64,000 nt of DNA from Polynucleobacter sp. Latsch14-2 (lineage in GTDB: Bacteria > Pseudomonadota > Gammaproteobacteria > Burkholderiales > Burkholderiaceae), in NCBI RefSeq assembly GCF_018881925.1, contig NZ_JACVPL010000004.1:89952-153951 (forward strand). The letters are read 5' to 3'. Every line of letters begins with the position of its first letter. Position 1 is the first letter of the stretch. Below, in pieces: positions 53,327 through 62,130 of this stretch. Below the pieces are notes generated by a model. It did no database searches, was not told where the DNA came from, and saw nothing but the letters and a program-made list of their open reading frames with translations. A program made the position numbers and the translations under genes.

Positions 53327-54658
53327 ATGAACCTGCATTTGGGAACTTTCAGATTACCAAGAGTGCTATCTTCTGTTTTATTCATCAGCTTAGTTGGCTT
53401 TTTAGGCACCTCTAATGCAGATCCCATTCCTCCTGGATGGTCGGCACAAAACATGGAGGTTGTGAGTTATACCTCTGTAGATGGCAAGCCCGGCTTTAAG
53501 ATTGCCCTCACTCGCGCAGGCGATCGCCTTTATGCAATTACCGCTCACTATAGCGTTCCAGGCTGGAGCGTGATTGATGTAACCGACCCTAAAAACCCCA
53601 AAGTAGTTAAGTTCATACCTGGGCCAGAAAATACTAATACCGTTCAAGTCGATATTGCCGATGGCATCATGGTTGCAGCCTTGGGTCGCCCAGAAAATCG
53701 TGAGGGCACGGGTATGGATCCTAAAAAACCATACGAAGCAGGCGTGATCTTCTTTGACGTCAAGGATCCGCTCAATCCTAAAGAATTGGGGCGCTGGCAT
53801 ACCGATAACCCCAATGGACGCGGCACTCACCGTAATTCATATTCTGGCGGACGTTATGTGCATCTCGCTGCTGACATGAAAGGGTATGACGGTGATATCT
53901 ACGTCATCCTCGACATCATCGATCCAGCCAAACCGGTTGAGGTTGGAAGATGGTGGATACCAGGGCAGCACGTTGCGGGTGGAGAAACACCCCAGAAAGA
54001 CCCTAACATCAATCTCCATAACCCGAACTTTGTAGACGGCAATCTAGTCTACCTATCTTATGGCGATGCGGGCATGGTTATTTTGGATATTAGCGATATT
54101 TCAAAACCTAAATTCGTATCCCAAACTAAGTTCCAGCAGCGTCATCGCTTCGATGTGCATACCGTCTCACCAGCGCTGGACCGCAAATTAGTCTACGTCA
54201 ACTCAGAATCCGTTATCTCTGATTGCAAGGGTCCTTTGGATCACGCCACCGTGGTAGATATCTCGAATCCAGCCAAACCTTTTGCAGTGGGTCGCTTCCC
54301 GACTCCAGTGCCGCCACCAGGCTTACCCTACAAAAACTACTGCGACAAGGGTGGGCGTTTTGGTCCGCACAATATGAATCAATTGCAATACAACCCAAAC
54401 GTGCAAAAGCAAGGGAACTTAGTTTATTTAACTTGGTTTAATGCCGGCCTGCGTGTTTATGATGTATCAGACAAGCGCATGCCAAGAGAAGTAGGTTCTT
54501 TTATTGCAGGCTTGCCTGAGAAGGTTTACATACCCTCTTACGGAAACTTTGTTCGCATGGAAGATGTCTTTGTCGATAACCGTGGATACATCTATGTGAC
54601 CGGTGGAGCACAACAAGGTATCTACATTCTTCGGTATAAAGGACCGGTAAAAAATTAA
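53327..54658 (+). CDS. Exported LVIVD-repeat beta-propeller protein
   Basis: A 443-residue secreted protein. ATG 53327 is preferred over 53315 because GGAGAC sits 6 bases before it; signal peptide MNLHLGTFRLPRV...LGTSNA. The mature part has several LVIVD-type blades, for example LVYLSYGDAGMVILDISDI, VYLTWFNAGLRVYDVSD and VIDVTDPKNPKVV, suggesting a six- to eight-bladed propeller. Function unknown in this family; such proteins lie in the periplasm or on the surface and may bind ligands. It is isolated, with a terminator 24 bp after its stop. Confidence 0.85.
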   Translation: MNLHLGTFRLPRVLSSVLFISLVGFLGTSNADPIPPGWSAQNMEVVSYTSVDGKPGFKIALTRAGDRLYAITAHYSVPGWSVIDVTDPKNPKVVKFIPGPENTNTVQVDIADGIMVAALGRPENREGTGMDPKKPYEAGVIFFDVKDPLNPKELGRWHTDNPNGRGTHRNSYSGGRYVHLAADMKGYDGDIYVILDIIDPAKPVEVGRWWIPGQHVAGGETPQKDPNINLHNPNFVDGNLVYLSYGDAGMVILDISDISKPKFVSQTKFQQRHRFDVHTVSPALDRKLVYVNSESVISDCKGPLDHATVVDISNPAKPFAVGRFPTPVPPPGLPYKNYCDKGGRFGPHNMNQLQYNPNVQKQGNLVYLTWFNAGLRVYDVSDKRMPREVGSFIAGLPEKVYIPSYGNFVRMEDVFVDNRGYIYVTGGAQQGIYILRYKGPVKN

Positions 54659-54681
54659 TCAGTTACAGCATCAAAAAAAGC

Positions 54682-54699
54682 CGCTCAAGAGCGTTTTTT
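54682..54699 (+). terminator. Short hairpin terminator after the LVIVD gene
   Basis: CGCTC-AA-GAGCG followed by six T at 54694-54699, with a run of A upstream that can extend the stem. Placed just after the LVIVD gene and before the first tRNA-Arg fragment. Confidence 0.65.
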
Positions 54700-54768
54700 C
54701 TCGGCATTACAGCCTGCTTTAGAAAATGCCATATTGGCAGCGTAATTTATCAGGGGGAAAGGAGAGTC

Positions 54769-54816
54769 TGGCCTGCCCAGCACGATTCGAACGTGCGACC
54801 TACGCCTTAGAAGCTG
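54769..54816 (-). repeat. tRNA-Arg(TCT) 3'-half fragment, copy 1
   Basis: Read on the minus strand: anticodon loop CTTCTAA, 3' anticodon stem GGCGT, variable loop AGGTC, T-arm GCACG TTCGAAT CGTGC, acceptor 3' strand TGGGCAG, discriminator G and CCA. The 5' half of the tRNA is absent. Identical over 48 bp to 63447-63494 and nearly so to 58930-58975. This span, from anticodon loop to CCA, is the usual attachment core of elements that integrate into tRNA genes. Confidence 0.9.
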
Positions 54817-54830
54817 GAAAAATGAGCTAA

Positions 54831-55598
54831 AGTAGCTTTGCTAATGGCGCTGTGATTGCCCTCTTCTTCTTTTGGGGATGGGATGTCGCAATCAACCTAA
54901 CAGAAGAAACCAAGAATCCTGAAAAATCGCCAGGCTACGGCATTGTTGGGGCCATCCTTATTATCCTTGCAGCGTTTACTGCCTTTGCCAGCATTTCCTT
55001 AATGTCTCTAAGTGATGATGAAATCACCCAATCTGGCACCAACATCATTTTTGCAGTTGCTGAAAAGATTATCCCCAAGCCCTGGAGTTATGTCGCCGTA
55101 CTGGCACTCATTCTCTCCACTATTGGCACAATCGAAACATCGATGTTGCAATTTTCCAGAACAATGTTTTCTAAGGCAAGAGATGGGATATTTCATCAAC
55201 GCTGGTCTGAAGTTCATCCCCACTGGAAAACGCCTTATGCAGCTACTTTTTTAATTGCCTGTTTCGGAATCATTACCCTATTGCTATCGCTGAGCTCAGA
55301 AAGCATTGCCGTTGTCATGGCGGCATCCATCAACATCATTGGCGTCCAAGCCGCCTACTATTACGGACTGGCTGGCTTTGCCTGTGCATGGTATTTCCGC
55401 AAAGAAGCCGTAAGGTCTGTGGGTCTATTTATTACGATGCTCCTATGGCCAACAGTCTCTGCGATTGCCTTGTGGAGCGCAGCAATCTTAGCAATGCTTA
55501 GTTTTGATAAGCTTACCTTTACCATTGCACTGGGAAGCTTGCTATTGGGTGTGATCCCGCTGGTAAGATTTAAATTACGCCAACATAAAAAGAAGTAG
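54831..55598 (+). pseudogene. Amino-acid permease, 5'-truncated (APC family)
   Basis: C-terminal half, about 250 residues, of an APC-superfamily amino-acid permease: FFFWGWDVAINLTEETKNP near the start, then six or so helices including IGTIETSMLQFSRTMFSKAR. Intact relatives run 450-500 residues, so about 200 N-terminal residues are gone. An in-frame stop (54828-54830) lies directly upstream and the homology begins about 20 bp after the tRNA-Arg fragment, so the truncation point coincides with the recombination junction. Confidence 0.8.
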
Positions 55599-55607
55599 GC
55601 TGACTTT

Positions 55608-55976
55608 TTATTGCAGTGTCTTGAGGTAGGCAATGAGATTCTTGCGGCTTTCTTCATCAGCCATCCCAGAGTAAGGCATACGTCCACCAGGGATGAACCC
55701 TTGAGGATCGTCAATATATCGATTCAAGGAAGCAGCATCCCAAGTAACGCCGCTTTTTTTAACGGCATTTGAATATCTATAGCCCTCTACAGTGCCAGCT
55801 GGTCGTCCATAGATAGCAAACAAGCTTGGACCCAAAAGGTTTTCGCCGGCCTTAGTGCTATGACAGGCTATACAATCTTGAAACTGTTGCTTACCGATAG
55901 ACGCATCCTGCGCAACAGCAGATTTAGTGAATGCTAGCAAATACAGGGAAAGAAAGAAAAAAGATTGCATCTTCAT
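55608..55976 (-). CDS. Class I cytochrome c
   Basis: A 122-residue periplasmic c-type cytochrome: signal peptide to SAVAQDAS, heme site CIACH near residue 35, and axial Met in RMPYSGM near 103. Size and fold match small soluble cytochromes c (c550/c552-like). Last gene of the operon with the GMC dehydrogenase and its small subunit, so it likely accepts their electrons and passes them to a terminal oxidase. Confidence 0.92.
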   Translation of the reverse strand: MKMQSFFFLSLYLLAFTKSAVAQDASIGKQQFQDCIACHSTKAGENLLGPSLFAIYGRPAGTVEGYRYSNAVKKSGVTWDAASLNRYIDDPQGFIPGGRMPYSGMADEESRKNLIAYLKTLQ

Positions 55977-55982
55977 AGTGAT

Positions 55983-57752
55983 CTAGACCAATAGTCCGGG
56001 TTTTTGAATATACCGATTTTTAATCGCGTCAGCAGTCCAATACGCTAAGGCGCCTACCAATCCTGTTGGCTGATATGCGCTGTTATGGGGGAAGACGTTT
56101 GCACCCAGAATAAATAAATTGCTACAGTCCCAGCTTTGCTGATACTTGTTTACTGCACTATTGGCCGGACTTGTCCCCATGATGGTGCCCCCAGTACTGT
56201 GCGTACTTTGATAGGGGACGACATTCCATGATTTTTTTTCTGCAGATGCTTTTGTTAGTCGCGTTGGATTTAAATGCTGGGACAAGCGATTAACAATTTC
56301 AGCGCCATGCATACCCATCTTTAATTCATTCTCTTTATAGTCAAAAGTGAGGCGCATTAAAGGTTGGCCAAATGCATTCTTGTACACCGTATCGAGCTCA
56401 TAGTAATTATGGCGATGCGGTAAAACTCCTGAGCGCGTACTAATTCCCATCGAAGTTTGATACCACTTTGCAGTAGCAGCCTTCCATTCACTTCCCCATT
56501 TAGGCGAGCCTGGTGGGGTTGGACGATAACCAATCGGCAGTGCAGTATTGTGTCCAGCTGAAACAATATATCCACCAATAAAGCCCGGCCCGGATCGATC
56601 AAAATCCCAGTTTCCATAAAAATCATCAATTACGCTATTGGTTCCGCCGGCAGAGATAAATGGATTGAAGTTTTTTCCCTCAAAAAATAAGGTGCTTCCT
56701 ACGCCAGTATCGTAGGCATAATTTTTTCCAATAATCCCTTTTCCACTAACGGGATCATAGGGTTTGCCAATCCCAGATAAAAGCATGAGATGCACATTAT
56801 TAAATGCAAAGGCACATAAAAGCACAATGGAGGCGGGCTGCTCATACTCCTCTCCAGTGACTAAGTTGGTATACAGCACCCCTGTTGCCTTTTTTCCGCT
56901 CGAGTCTCGTAAGACCTTAGTGACCCATGACTGCGTACGTAGCTCAAAATTAGGCTTACTCATGGCAATCGGTATCACGGTCATTTGGGGGCCGCCTTTA
57001 GCGTTCGCCTCGCAACCAAAGCGTTGGCAATATCCACAGTACTGACATGCACCAAAATGTGAGCCGTCTGGATTCGTATAAGCCCGGGATGCATTCGCAG
57101 CTGGACGAGGAAAGGGGTGATACCCAAGATCGGATGCGGCGCTTGAAAATAATTTCGCCGATAAGATATTTTTAAGAGGTGGCAGCGGATAGTCGCGATT
57201 GCGGTAGGCCTCAAAAGGATTTCCCCCATTTTGAATAACACCTTTGATATTGCCCGCTTTACCAGAGACTCCAGCGACTGCCTCGAATTTCTCATAGTAA
57301 GGCTCTAGCTCGGCATACGTAATTCCCCAATCTTGAATCGTCATGTCGGCAGGAATAAATTTCTTGCCATAACGCTCTTCATACATTGAGCGAATCTTAA
57401 ATTCCATATCAGTCCAGCGCCATGTTCCACCACTCCAATGAATAGCTGAACCTCCCACCCCTTCACCAGGCAAAAAAGAGCCTAAGCGACGAATTGGTAG
57501 CGCCTCTTGCGAGGGATTATTTCTCGCAGTCAAGGTATCTCTTGAGGCGTTTTGCATTAACTCCTGTCGAATCACATAACGCAATTCATCTCGAATATTC
57601 GGCAATGCATAATCATTCTGAGCAGTGCGCATATCGCCCCGCTCGAGCGCAACCACTTTGAGACCTGCTTCAGAGAGCTCTTTCGCCAGAATGCCCCCTG
57701 TCCACCCCATGCCCACAATGACAACATCAGTCTCTTTTAATTTAGTAACCAT
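55983..57752 (-). CDS. GMC-type dehydrogenase, large (FAD) subunit
   Basis: A 589-residue GMC oxidoreductase resembling the flavoprotein subunit of membrane gluconate 2-dehydrogenase. FAD site VIVGMGWTGGILAKELSEAG near residue 11, GEGVGGSAIHWSGGTWRW near 95-115, and GTSPANSAVNKYQQSWDCSNLF with a C-terminal PTGLVGALAYWTAD. The His needed for hydride transfer lies in STHSTGG. A Cys cluster CQYCGYCQRFGC near 238 could hold an iron-sulfur centre. No signal peptide: probably exported as a complex by the Tat signal on the small subunit. Oxidises a sugar acid or alcohol; substrate unknown. Confidence 0.9.
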   Translation of the reverse strand: MVTKLKETDVVIVGMGWTGGILAKELSEAGLKVVALERGDMRTAQNDYALPNIRDELRYVIRQELMQNASRDTLTARNNPSQEALPIRRLGSFLPGEGVGGSAIHWSGGTWRWTDMEFKIRSMYEERYGKKFIPADMTIQDWGITYAELEPYYEKFEAVAGVSGKAGNIKGVIQNGGNPFEAYRNRDYPLPPLKNILSAKLFSSAASDLGYHPFPRPAANASRAYTNPDGSHFGACQYCGYCQRFGCEANAKGGPQMTVIPIAMSKPNFELRTQSWVTKVLRDSSGKKATGVLYTNLVTGEEYEQPASIVLLCAFAFNNVHLMLLSGIGKPYDPVSGKGIIGKNYAYDTGVGSTLFFEGKNFNPFISAGGTNSVIDDFYGNWDFDRSGPGFIGGYIVSAGHNTALPIGYRPTPPGSPKWGSEWKAATAKWYQTSMGISTRSGVLPHRHNYYELDTVYKNAFGQPLMRLTFDYKENELKMGMHGAEIVNRLSQHLNPTRLTKASAEKKSWNVVPYQSTHSTGGTIMGTSPANSAVNKYQQSWDCSNLFILGANVFPHNSAYQPTGLVGALAYWTADAIKNRYIQKPGLLV

Positions 57753-57773
57753 CGGTTTTCCGTATCTTCCGTA

Positions 57774-58490
57774 TCAACTGAGATCTGAAATGCCAAACAT
57801 AGGCGCGGTATATCTTTTATCAAGATAGGTCTCAACGTCCCGAGCATGCATCGAAATGGCACCTGGGAAGCCAATTAATTTCCATCCTGATTTATTTTGG
57901 TTTCCACCGTAAATCGGATCAGAAAACATTCCTTCCATGACGTTCTGATACAGCATGTCAAAGAAAGTTTTAGATGAAGGACCATCCTTAAAGTCGATCT
58001 TGCCAGCAGACAGCGCAAGCAAAAAATCTTGTCGCTGAGCTTCAGATAATTGCTCAAACGGCCTACCATGACGCTCAACGCAGGCAATATTGGCCTTCGT
58101 AATACAAACCCGATACAGCTCAGCTGGGGTCAGGGGCAGTTGATAGCCCTGAGTTGGCAAGCCCGTCTTCCAAGGGCCGTGGTTGTAAAGGCGCTCGCCC
58201 TTGCCCCACCCGTTGGCCAAAGCATGATCAATGTAAATATTGACCCCAATCTCCGTTCCCTTAGGAGATAAGGCATCCGCAGGGATCATATGATTCACCA
58301 CAGCCTCTATAAAGGACTGCTCTTCCATATTAAAAAATAAATAAGCTGGATTAAGATTGCTAGCCTTTGCTCCAGCAGCCAGCTTGCTTTCTGCTGGAGC
58401 AGTATTTGGCAAAGCCACGCTGACAGCAACTGCACCACCAGCTAAGGCACCCTTTAAAAAGCGGCGTCGATTCGTTGGAATTTGCTCCAT
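57774..58490 (-). CDS. Gluconate 2-dehydrogenase subunit 3-like protein (Tat signal)
   Basis: A 238-residue small subunit. Tat signal peptide TNRRRFLKGALAGGAVAVSV; mature part matches the gluconate 2-dehydrogenase subunit 3 family (FIEAVVNHMIPADALSP, then YNHGPWKTGLPTQGYQ and LYQNVMEGMFSDPIYGG). It precedes the FAD subunit by 21 bp. Its Tat signal probably carries the folded FAD subunit across the inner membrane. Confidence 0.9.
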   Translation of the reverse strand: MEQIPTNRRRFLKGALAGGAVAVSVALPNTAPAESKLAAGAKASNLNPAYLFFNMEEQSFIEAVVNHMIPADALSPKGTEIGVNIYIDHALANGWGKGERLYNHGPWKTGLPTQGYQLPLTPAELYRVCITKANIACVERHGRPFEQLSEAQRQDFLLALSAGKIDFKDGPSSKTFFDMLYQNVMEGMFSDPIYGGNQNKSGWKLIGFPGAISMHARDVETYLDKRYTAPMFGISDLS

Positions 58491-58929
58491 ATTGGTCTCC
58501 TACTTATATTTTTATTAGAGTCTTTCAAATATTAAATCATTCGGATTCTTGTTGGCGACCAAACCGAACAATAAAAATAAGGGAATACCCTTTATTTAAA
58601 ATAATCAGCCCTCAGTAACTGGGGATCTATAAAAAACTTCTGAGGGCGGATTAATATCAGGCATATACAAGCTCTCACAATGGAAAAATTCTGAGTATTT
58701 GATCGCATCACTGCAATGATTTACTATAGAAAGACTCTCTTTGGTCGTGGACCTAAATTGACAGCAGTTCACCCTGCTCTTGGGATTTGGTTGGGAGCTG
58801 CAGCTCGCACACGCTAGCTATCATGGACCGATTGCTTTCTCTTTACTGGCGCTTGCCTCTGCCCTTTACCTTTACCAAAGTCGATCGCCTAGACAAGAAT
58901 AGCCAGTCTAGAGTTCAGGTCTGTTAATT
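58491..58929. other. Intergenic region with a possible gene tail
   Basis: About 440 bp. No complete gene. A minor open frame of about 45 codons ends at TAG 58900-58902 and translates to a hydrophobic tail (GFGWELQLAHASYHGPIAF then LASALYLYQ), which may be the 3' end of a lost membrane-protein gene read rightward; no start is present. AT-rich promoter-like DNA lies near 58500-58600 for the dehydrogenase operon. Confidence 0.4.
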
Positions 58930-58975
58930 TGGCCTGCCCAGCACGATTCGAACGTGCGACCTACGCCTTTAGAAG
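58930..58975 (-). repeat. tRNA-Arg(TCT) 3'-half fragment, copy 2
   Basis: Same 3' half as copies 1 and 3, but with one extra base next to the anticodon loop (CTTCTAAAGG instead of CTTCTAAGG on the minus strand) and different sequence further 5'. It is 4161 bp from copy 1 and 4517 bp from copy 3. The extra base shows it is no longer functional as a tRNA. Confidence 0.88.
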
Positions 58976-59076
58976 AATTCGTGTCTGTTTGAATGTCTAA
59001 TGATTTCAATGACTTAAACGCAAAAATCGGGGCTGTGCAATGCAGTTTGAGCTTAATTGGCGGACTGAATAATTTA

Positions 59077-59095
59077 CTGTCGGTTTAGCCGACAG
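59077..59095. repeat. Palindrome CTGTCGG-N5-CCGACAG
   Basis: Perfect 7-bp arms around TTTAG. It shares the TGTCGG-N5-CCGACA core with 7661-7677 and, one base off, with 63622-63638. Lies 80 bp after the stop of the amidohydrolase gene on its downstream side, so a terminator role is possible, but no T run follows. Confidence 0.65.
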
Positions 59096-59174
59096 CGCAG
59101 CATTTGACTGTTGACTATCTCAAAGTAATCTATCGCCCGAAAGTTAGTTAACTACTAAAAAGCCATATGTCTAA

Positions 59175-60863
59175 CTATGGACGAATAAACAAATCCTTAC
59201 CATTCTTAATGGTCTTCACAATCTGAATATCCTTAATTTCCATTGGGTCTACTTTCATTGGATTGCGATCAAGAATCACCATGTCCGCAAGTTTTCCAGC
59301 TGTAATAGTGCCCTTTGATGCTTCTTCTTTGTACTGATATGCAGGCACAGCAGTAAAGCCACGTAGCGCTGTATAAGGATCAAGGCGTTGACCAGAGCCT
59401 AAAGTACTACCTCCATAGGTCTTGCGATTAACCGCGGTCCAAATCGTAAACAATGCACTTGGCCCTGATGATGGCGTGTCATTATGCAGTCCAAATTGCA
59501 TATCTTTTGCTTTGGCCAAATTGAGCGGAACCATATTGCTAGCCCTCTCGCCCCCTAAAATTTGTCTATACACATCGCCATACATCCAAATGTGGTTAGG
59601 CATAAATTGGGGCAGGATTTTATTCGCCTTGTATTGGTCAAGCTGATCATCACGAACAAAGAATGAATGTGAGATTACTGATCTGCGGTCTTCAGTAACG
59701 CCTGTTTCTTTTATTGCTTTAGAAATTCCAGAAAGCGCCATATCAATACCAGCATCGCCATTGGAATAGCCGAAGTACTGGATATTTTTTTCATAAGCTA
59801 ACTTTGCGTACTTATTGACCAAATCCTGGGAAGCAACAGCCATACCGCGCCATTCTTTTGGAAATCCTGTGGTGTCTATATAAGGCTTGGTGAAATAGGC
59901 CAAACGTAATTGTGGTGCACCATCTGTAGAAACCAATATTCCAGCAACCTTAAAGCCGCCATCACCCTTGGTATAGACTCCAAAAGGATAGTTTTTATTA
60001 GTTTCAAGCAATTGATCAACCACATCATAGGTGGGCAGCGCAATCAGGTCTAAGCTGATCACATTACGATCAAGTGCTTGGCGCATATTACTAATATCTT
60101 GAATCGTAGTTTCATAACTTTGCGCAGTAGTGTATCCATTTGAGACATAGATCTGTTCGGCTTTGCGATAAGTTTCCATCATTAAATCTTGAGAATACTT
60201 ACCGAATACCTTCGCTGTTGCCTCGAAATTAGGATCGCCAATTAACTCACCAGTAAGTTTTCCTGTCTTTGGATCAACGGGCAGCATGCCTTGTGTCACT
60301 TTAGTGGCTTTAGTAAATCCTAGCTTCTTTAGACCCGCAGAATTCACAATCCCAGTCAGGGTAGAAATATTATTAACAAATACTGGTTGATTAGGAAATG
60401 CTGCATCTAACTGAGCAATGGTTAAGGGGCCGTCGGTAAGAAAGGCGTCTGCATACTCTGCGCCAATAATCCAACCGTTAAATGGTCTTGCTTCTGCTTT
60501 CAAGCGGTCTATTAGCTGCTTAGTAGTTTTCGGCGGATTTTTTGAAAAGTACCCCAAATTGACAGCGAGAGTGTTCTGAGCAATCAGAGTAAAGTGGCCC
60601 CAGGCATCAATAAAGCCTGGCAATAAAGTTTGACCTTTTAAATCCTGCATTACTGGATTAGTGCCGGCTCCATTTAAAGCGTCTCGCAGATTACCGACAT
60701 AAGCGATCTTCTTGCCCTTCACCACGACTGCTTCAACATACTGTGGCTTATCACCCTCCATGGTCAGGATGTCACCATTGAAATAAATCACTGCATTGTC
60801 GGCTAAGACTTGGGTGGCTAGCGAAAGAAGAACTGCAGAGAAAATAATTTTGAGGATACGCAT
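59175..60863 (-). CDS. Exported amidohydrolase (Amidohydro_3, YtcJ-like)
   Basis: A 562-residue metal-dependent hydrolase with signal peptide (cleavage after VLADNA region). The composite beta-sandwich holds DILTMEGDKPQYVEAVVVKG at the start and KLADMVILDRNPMKV near the end; metal-site region LLPGFIDAWGHFTL, second-site His in VISHSFFVRDDQL and GLHNDTPSSGPSALFTIW. Usual YtcJ relatives hydrolyse amide bonds of unknown compounds. It lies about 100 bp downstream of the exported choloylglycine-hydrolase-like gene, separated by a terminator. Confidence 0.87.
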   Translation of the reverse strand: MRILKIIFSAVLLSLATQVLADNAVIYFNGDILTMEGDKPQYVEAVVVKGKKIAYVGNLRDALNGAGTNPVMQDLKGQTLLPGFIDAWGHFTLIAQNTLAVNLGYFSKNPPKTTKQLIDRLKAEARPFNGWIIGAEYADAFLTDGPLTIAQLDAAFPNQPVFVNNISTLTGIVNSAGLKKLGFTKATKVTQGMLPVDPKTGKLTGELIGDPNFEATAKVFGKYSQDLMMETYRKAEQIYVSNGYTTAQSYETTIQDISNMRQALDRNVISLDLIALPTYDVVDQLLETNKNYPFGVYTKGDGGFKVAGILVSTDGAPQLRLAYFTKPYIDTTGFPKEWRGMAVASQDLVNKYAKLAYEKNIQYFGYSNGDAGIDMALSGISKAIKETGVTEDRRSVISHSFFVRDDQLDQYKANKILPQFMPNHIWMYGDVYRQILGGERASNMVPLNLAKAKDMQFGLHNDTPSSGPSALFTIWTAVNRKTYGGSTLGSGQRLDPYTALRGFTAVPAYQYKEEASKGTITAGKLADMVILDRNPMKVDPMEIKDIQIVKTIKNGKDLFIRP

Positions 60864-60924
60864 AAATGGCCGAGGTATTAAGGTTTTGAAATTTTAATGA
60901 ACAAATGAACCTAGTTTGATGCAC

Positions 60925-60954
60925 TAAAAAATAAACCACCCGAAGGCGGTTTAT
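60925..60954 (-). terminator. Rho-independent terminator with UUCG loop
   Basis: On the minus strand ATAAACCGCC-TTCG-GGTGGTTTAT (60954-60931), ten pairs with one G-U, followed by a T run (60930-60925). Directly after the stop codon of the choloylglycine-hydrolase-like gene. Confidence 0.92.
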
Positions 60955-60962
60955 CTACTAAT

Positions 60963-62084
60963 TTATTTTAAGAGTTCTGCTGTCAAATCGTTTTGTGGGT
61001 AAGGCAATTTATCCACTAACCAGCTTTTCGTTTTTCCAGATTTAAACATTTGGTTCAAATCAATCTCGATAAAGTTAGTACGACTTGCATAATTAGCAAT
61101 CTTCATCTTGTTGTTTTTTAAATCCTTCAGATTGATCCACTGCGTGTAATCAGAGACTACCTGCTTGCCATCAGTGGATCTTGCAACTCCCATAGGAATG
61201 TCCACATTATCTAAAATATGACCTGTTAACGCAACAGCATCAATGCTATTGCTAGGCTGATAGGCAAGCTGTCTGAGATAAGCAGCTCTGACAAAACGCG
61301 ATGGTGGCGTGTAATCCGCTGGTAAGCCAATCAAACCACCGCCCTGTCCTAACTCAGTTACATTAACCTTGCCAACAGTCACAGAGGGGGTAGCAGTTGC
61401 TGTGAGTGACAAATAGTTGCGTACGTTATTCAGGTGCCAATCATAGGTTGGAGCATTGGTTAAGACGCCTGCCAGGTTGTTGTGGATAACCATTTGGCCT
61501 TTTACAAACTCAATCACGATACTCTCGCCACTTCGATCAGTTAAAACAAAATGTAACCATGGTGGGGTTGGCAAACCCTTTACTTCACTTGGATCAAACC
61601 AAACTTTATATTTAGGTAATTCATTACGTAGCTCTTTGACTGTAGCAAACATCCCCAAAATAAAGCCGCCTAAATTCAGAATCGAAACGTAGTTCTTATC
61701 TTGTGGGCTGACTGTCTGGTATTCAGTAAAGCCTGGCAAGAAGTTTCCACTAATCGCAAGACCAGCTTCATTCTGACCTTCTAAGTAGGCAGGTGGTCCT
61801 GGTAGGATGGCTGGTGAGATACCTGCAAATCCATATTTACTCGACATACTGCTTGCAGGCAATTTCATTGAACTAGGCGCAGTTAAGGCGATAGCTGTAC
61901 CTTTGGGATTGACGGTTAACTGCCACTTCATATCAAAAGCCCACTCCATTGTTCTACCCGCAACAACAGAGCCATCTTTTGCAGTGATATTCACAGCAGT
62001 ACATGCCTCACTCAAAAAGGGAGCAAATACTAAGGTTAGTGAGACTGATGTAGCAATAATTTTATGAGTGATGATTTGTTTCAT
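60963..62084 (-). CDS. Exported choloylglycine-hydrolase-like amidase
   Basis: A 373-residue Ntn-hydrolase of the bile-salt hydrolase / penicillin V acylase family. Signal peptide ends at LSEA, exposing Cys 28 (ACTAVNITAKDGSVVAGRTMEW) as the N-terminal nucleophile after cleavage; the following Arg in AGRTMEW, FDMKWQ and the TNAPTYDWH (Asn) block are the family substrate-site motifs. A periplasmic location is implied. Bile salts are unlikely substrates in fresh water; penicillin-like or N-acyl-homoserine lactone substrates occur in this family. Confidence 0.9.
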   Translation of the reverse strand: MKQIITHKIIATSVSLTLVFAPFLSEACTAVNITAKDGSVVAGRTMEWAFDMKWQLTVNPKGTAIALTAPSSMKLPASSMSSKYGFAGISPAILPGPPAYLEGQNEAGLAISGNFLPGFTEYQTVSPQDKNYVSILNLGGFILGMFATVKELRNELPKYKVWFDPSEVKGLPTPPWLHFVLTDRSGESIVIEFVKGQMVIHNNLAGVLTNAPTYDWHLNNVRNYLSLTATATPSVTVGKVNVTELGQGGGLIGLPADYTPPSRFVRAAYLRQLAYQPSNSIDAVALTGHILDNVDIPMGVARSTDGKQVVSDYTQWINLKDLKNNKMKIANYASRTNFIEIDLNQMFKSGKTKSWLVDKLPYPQNDLTAELLK

Positions 62085-62130
62085 ATGAATCCTTATATAA
62101 AGTCTGGTGTCAGCCTTCCAACGCTTTTGT

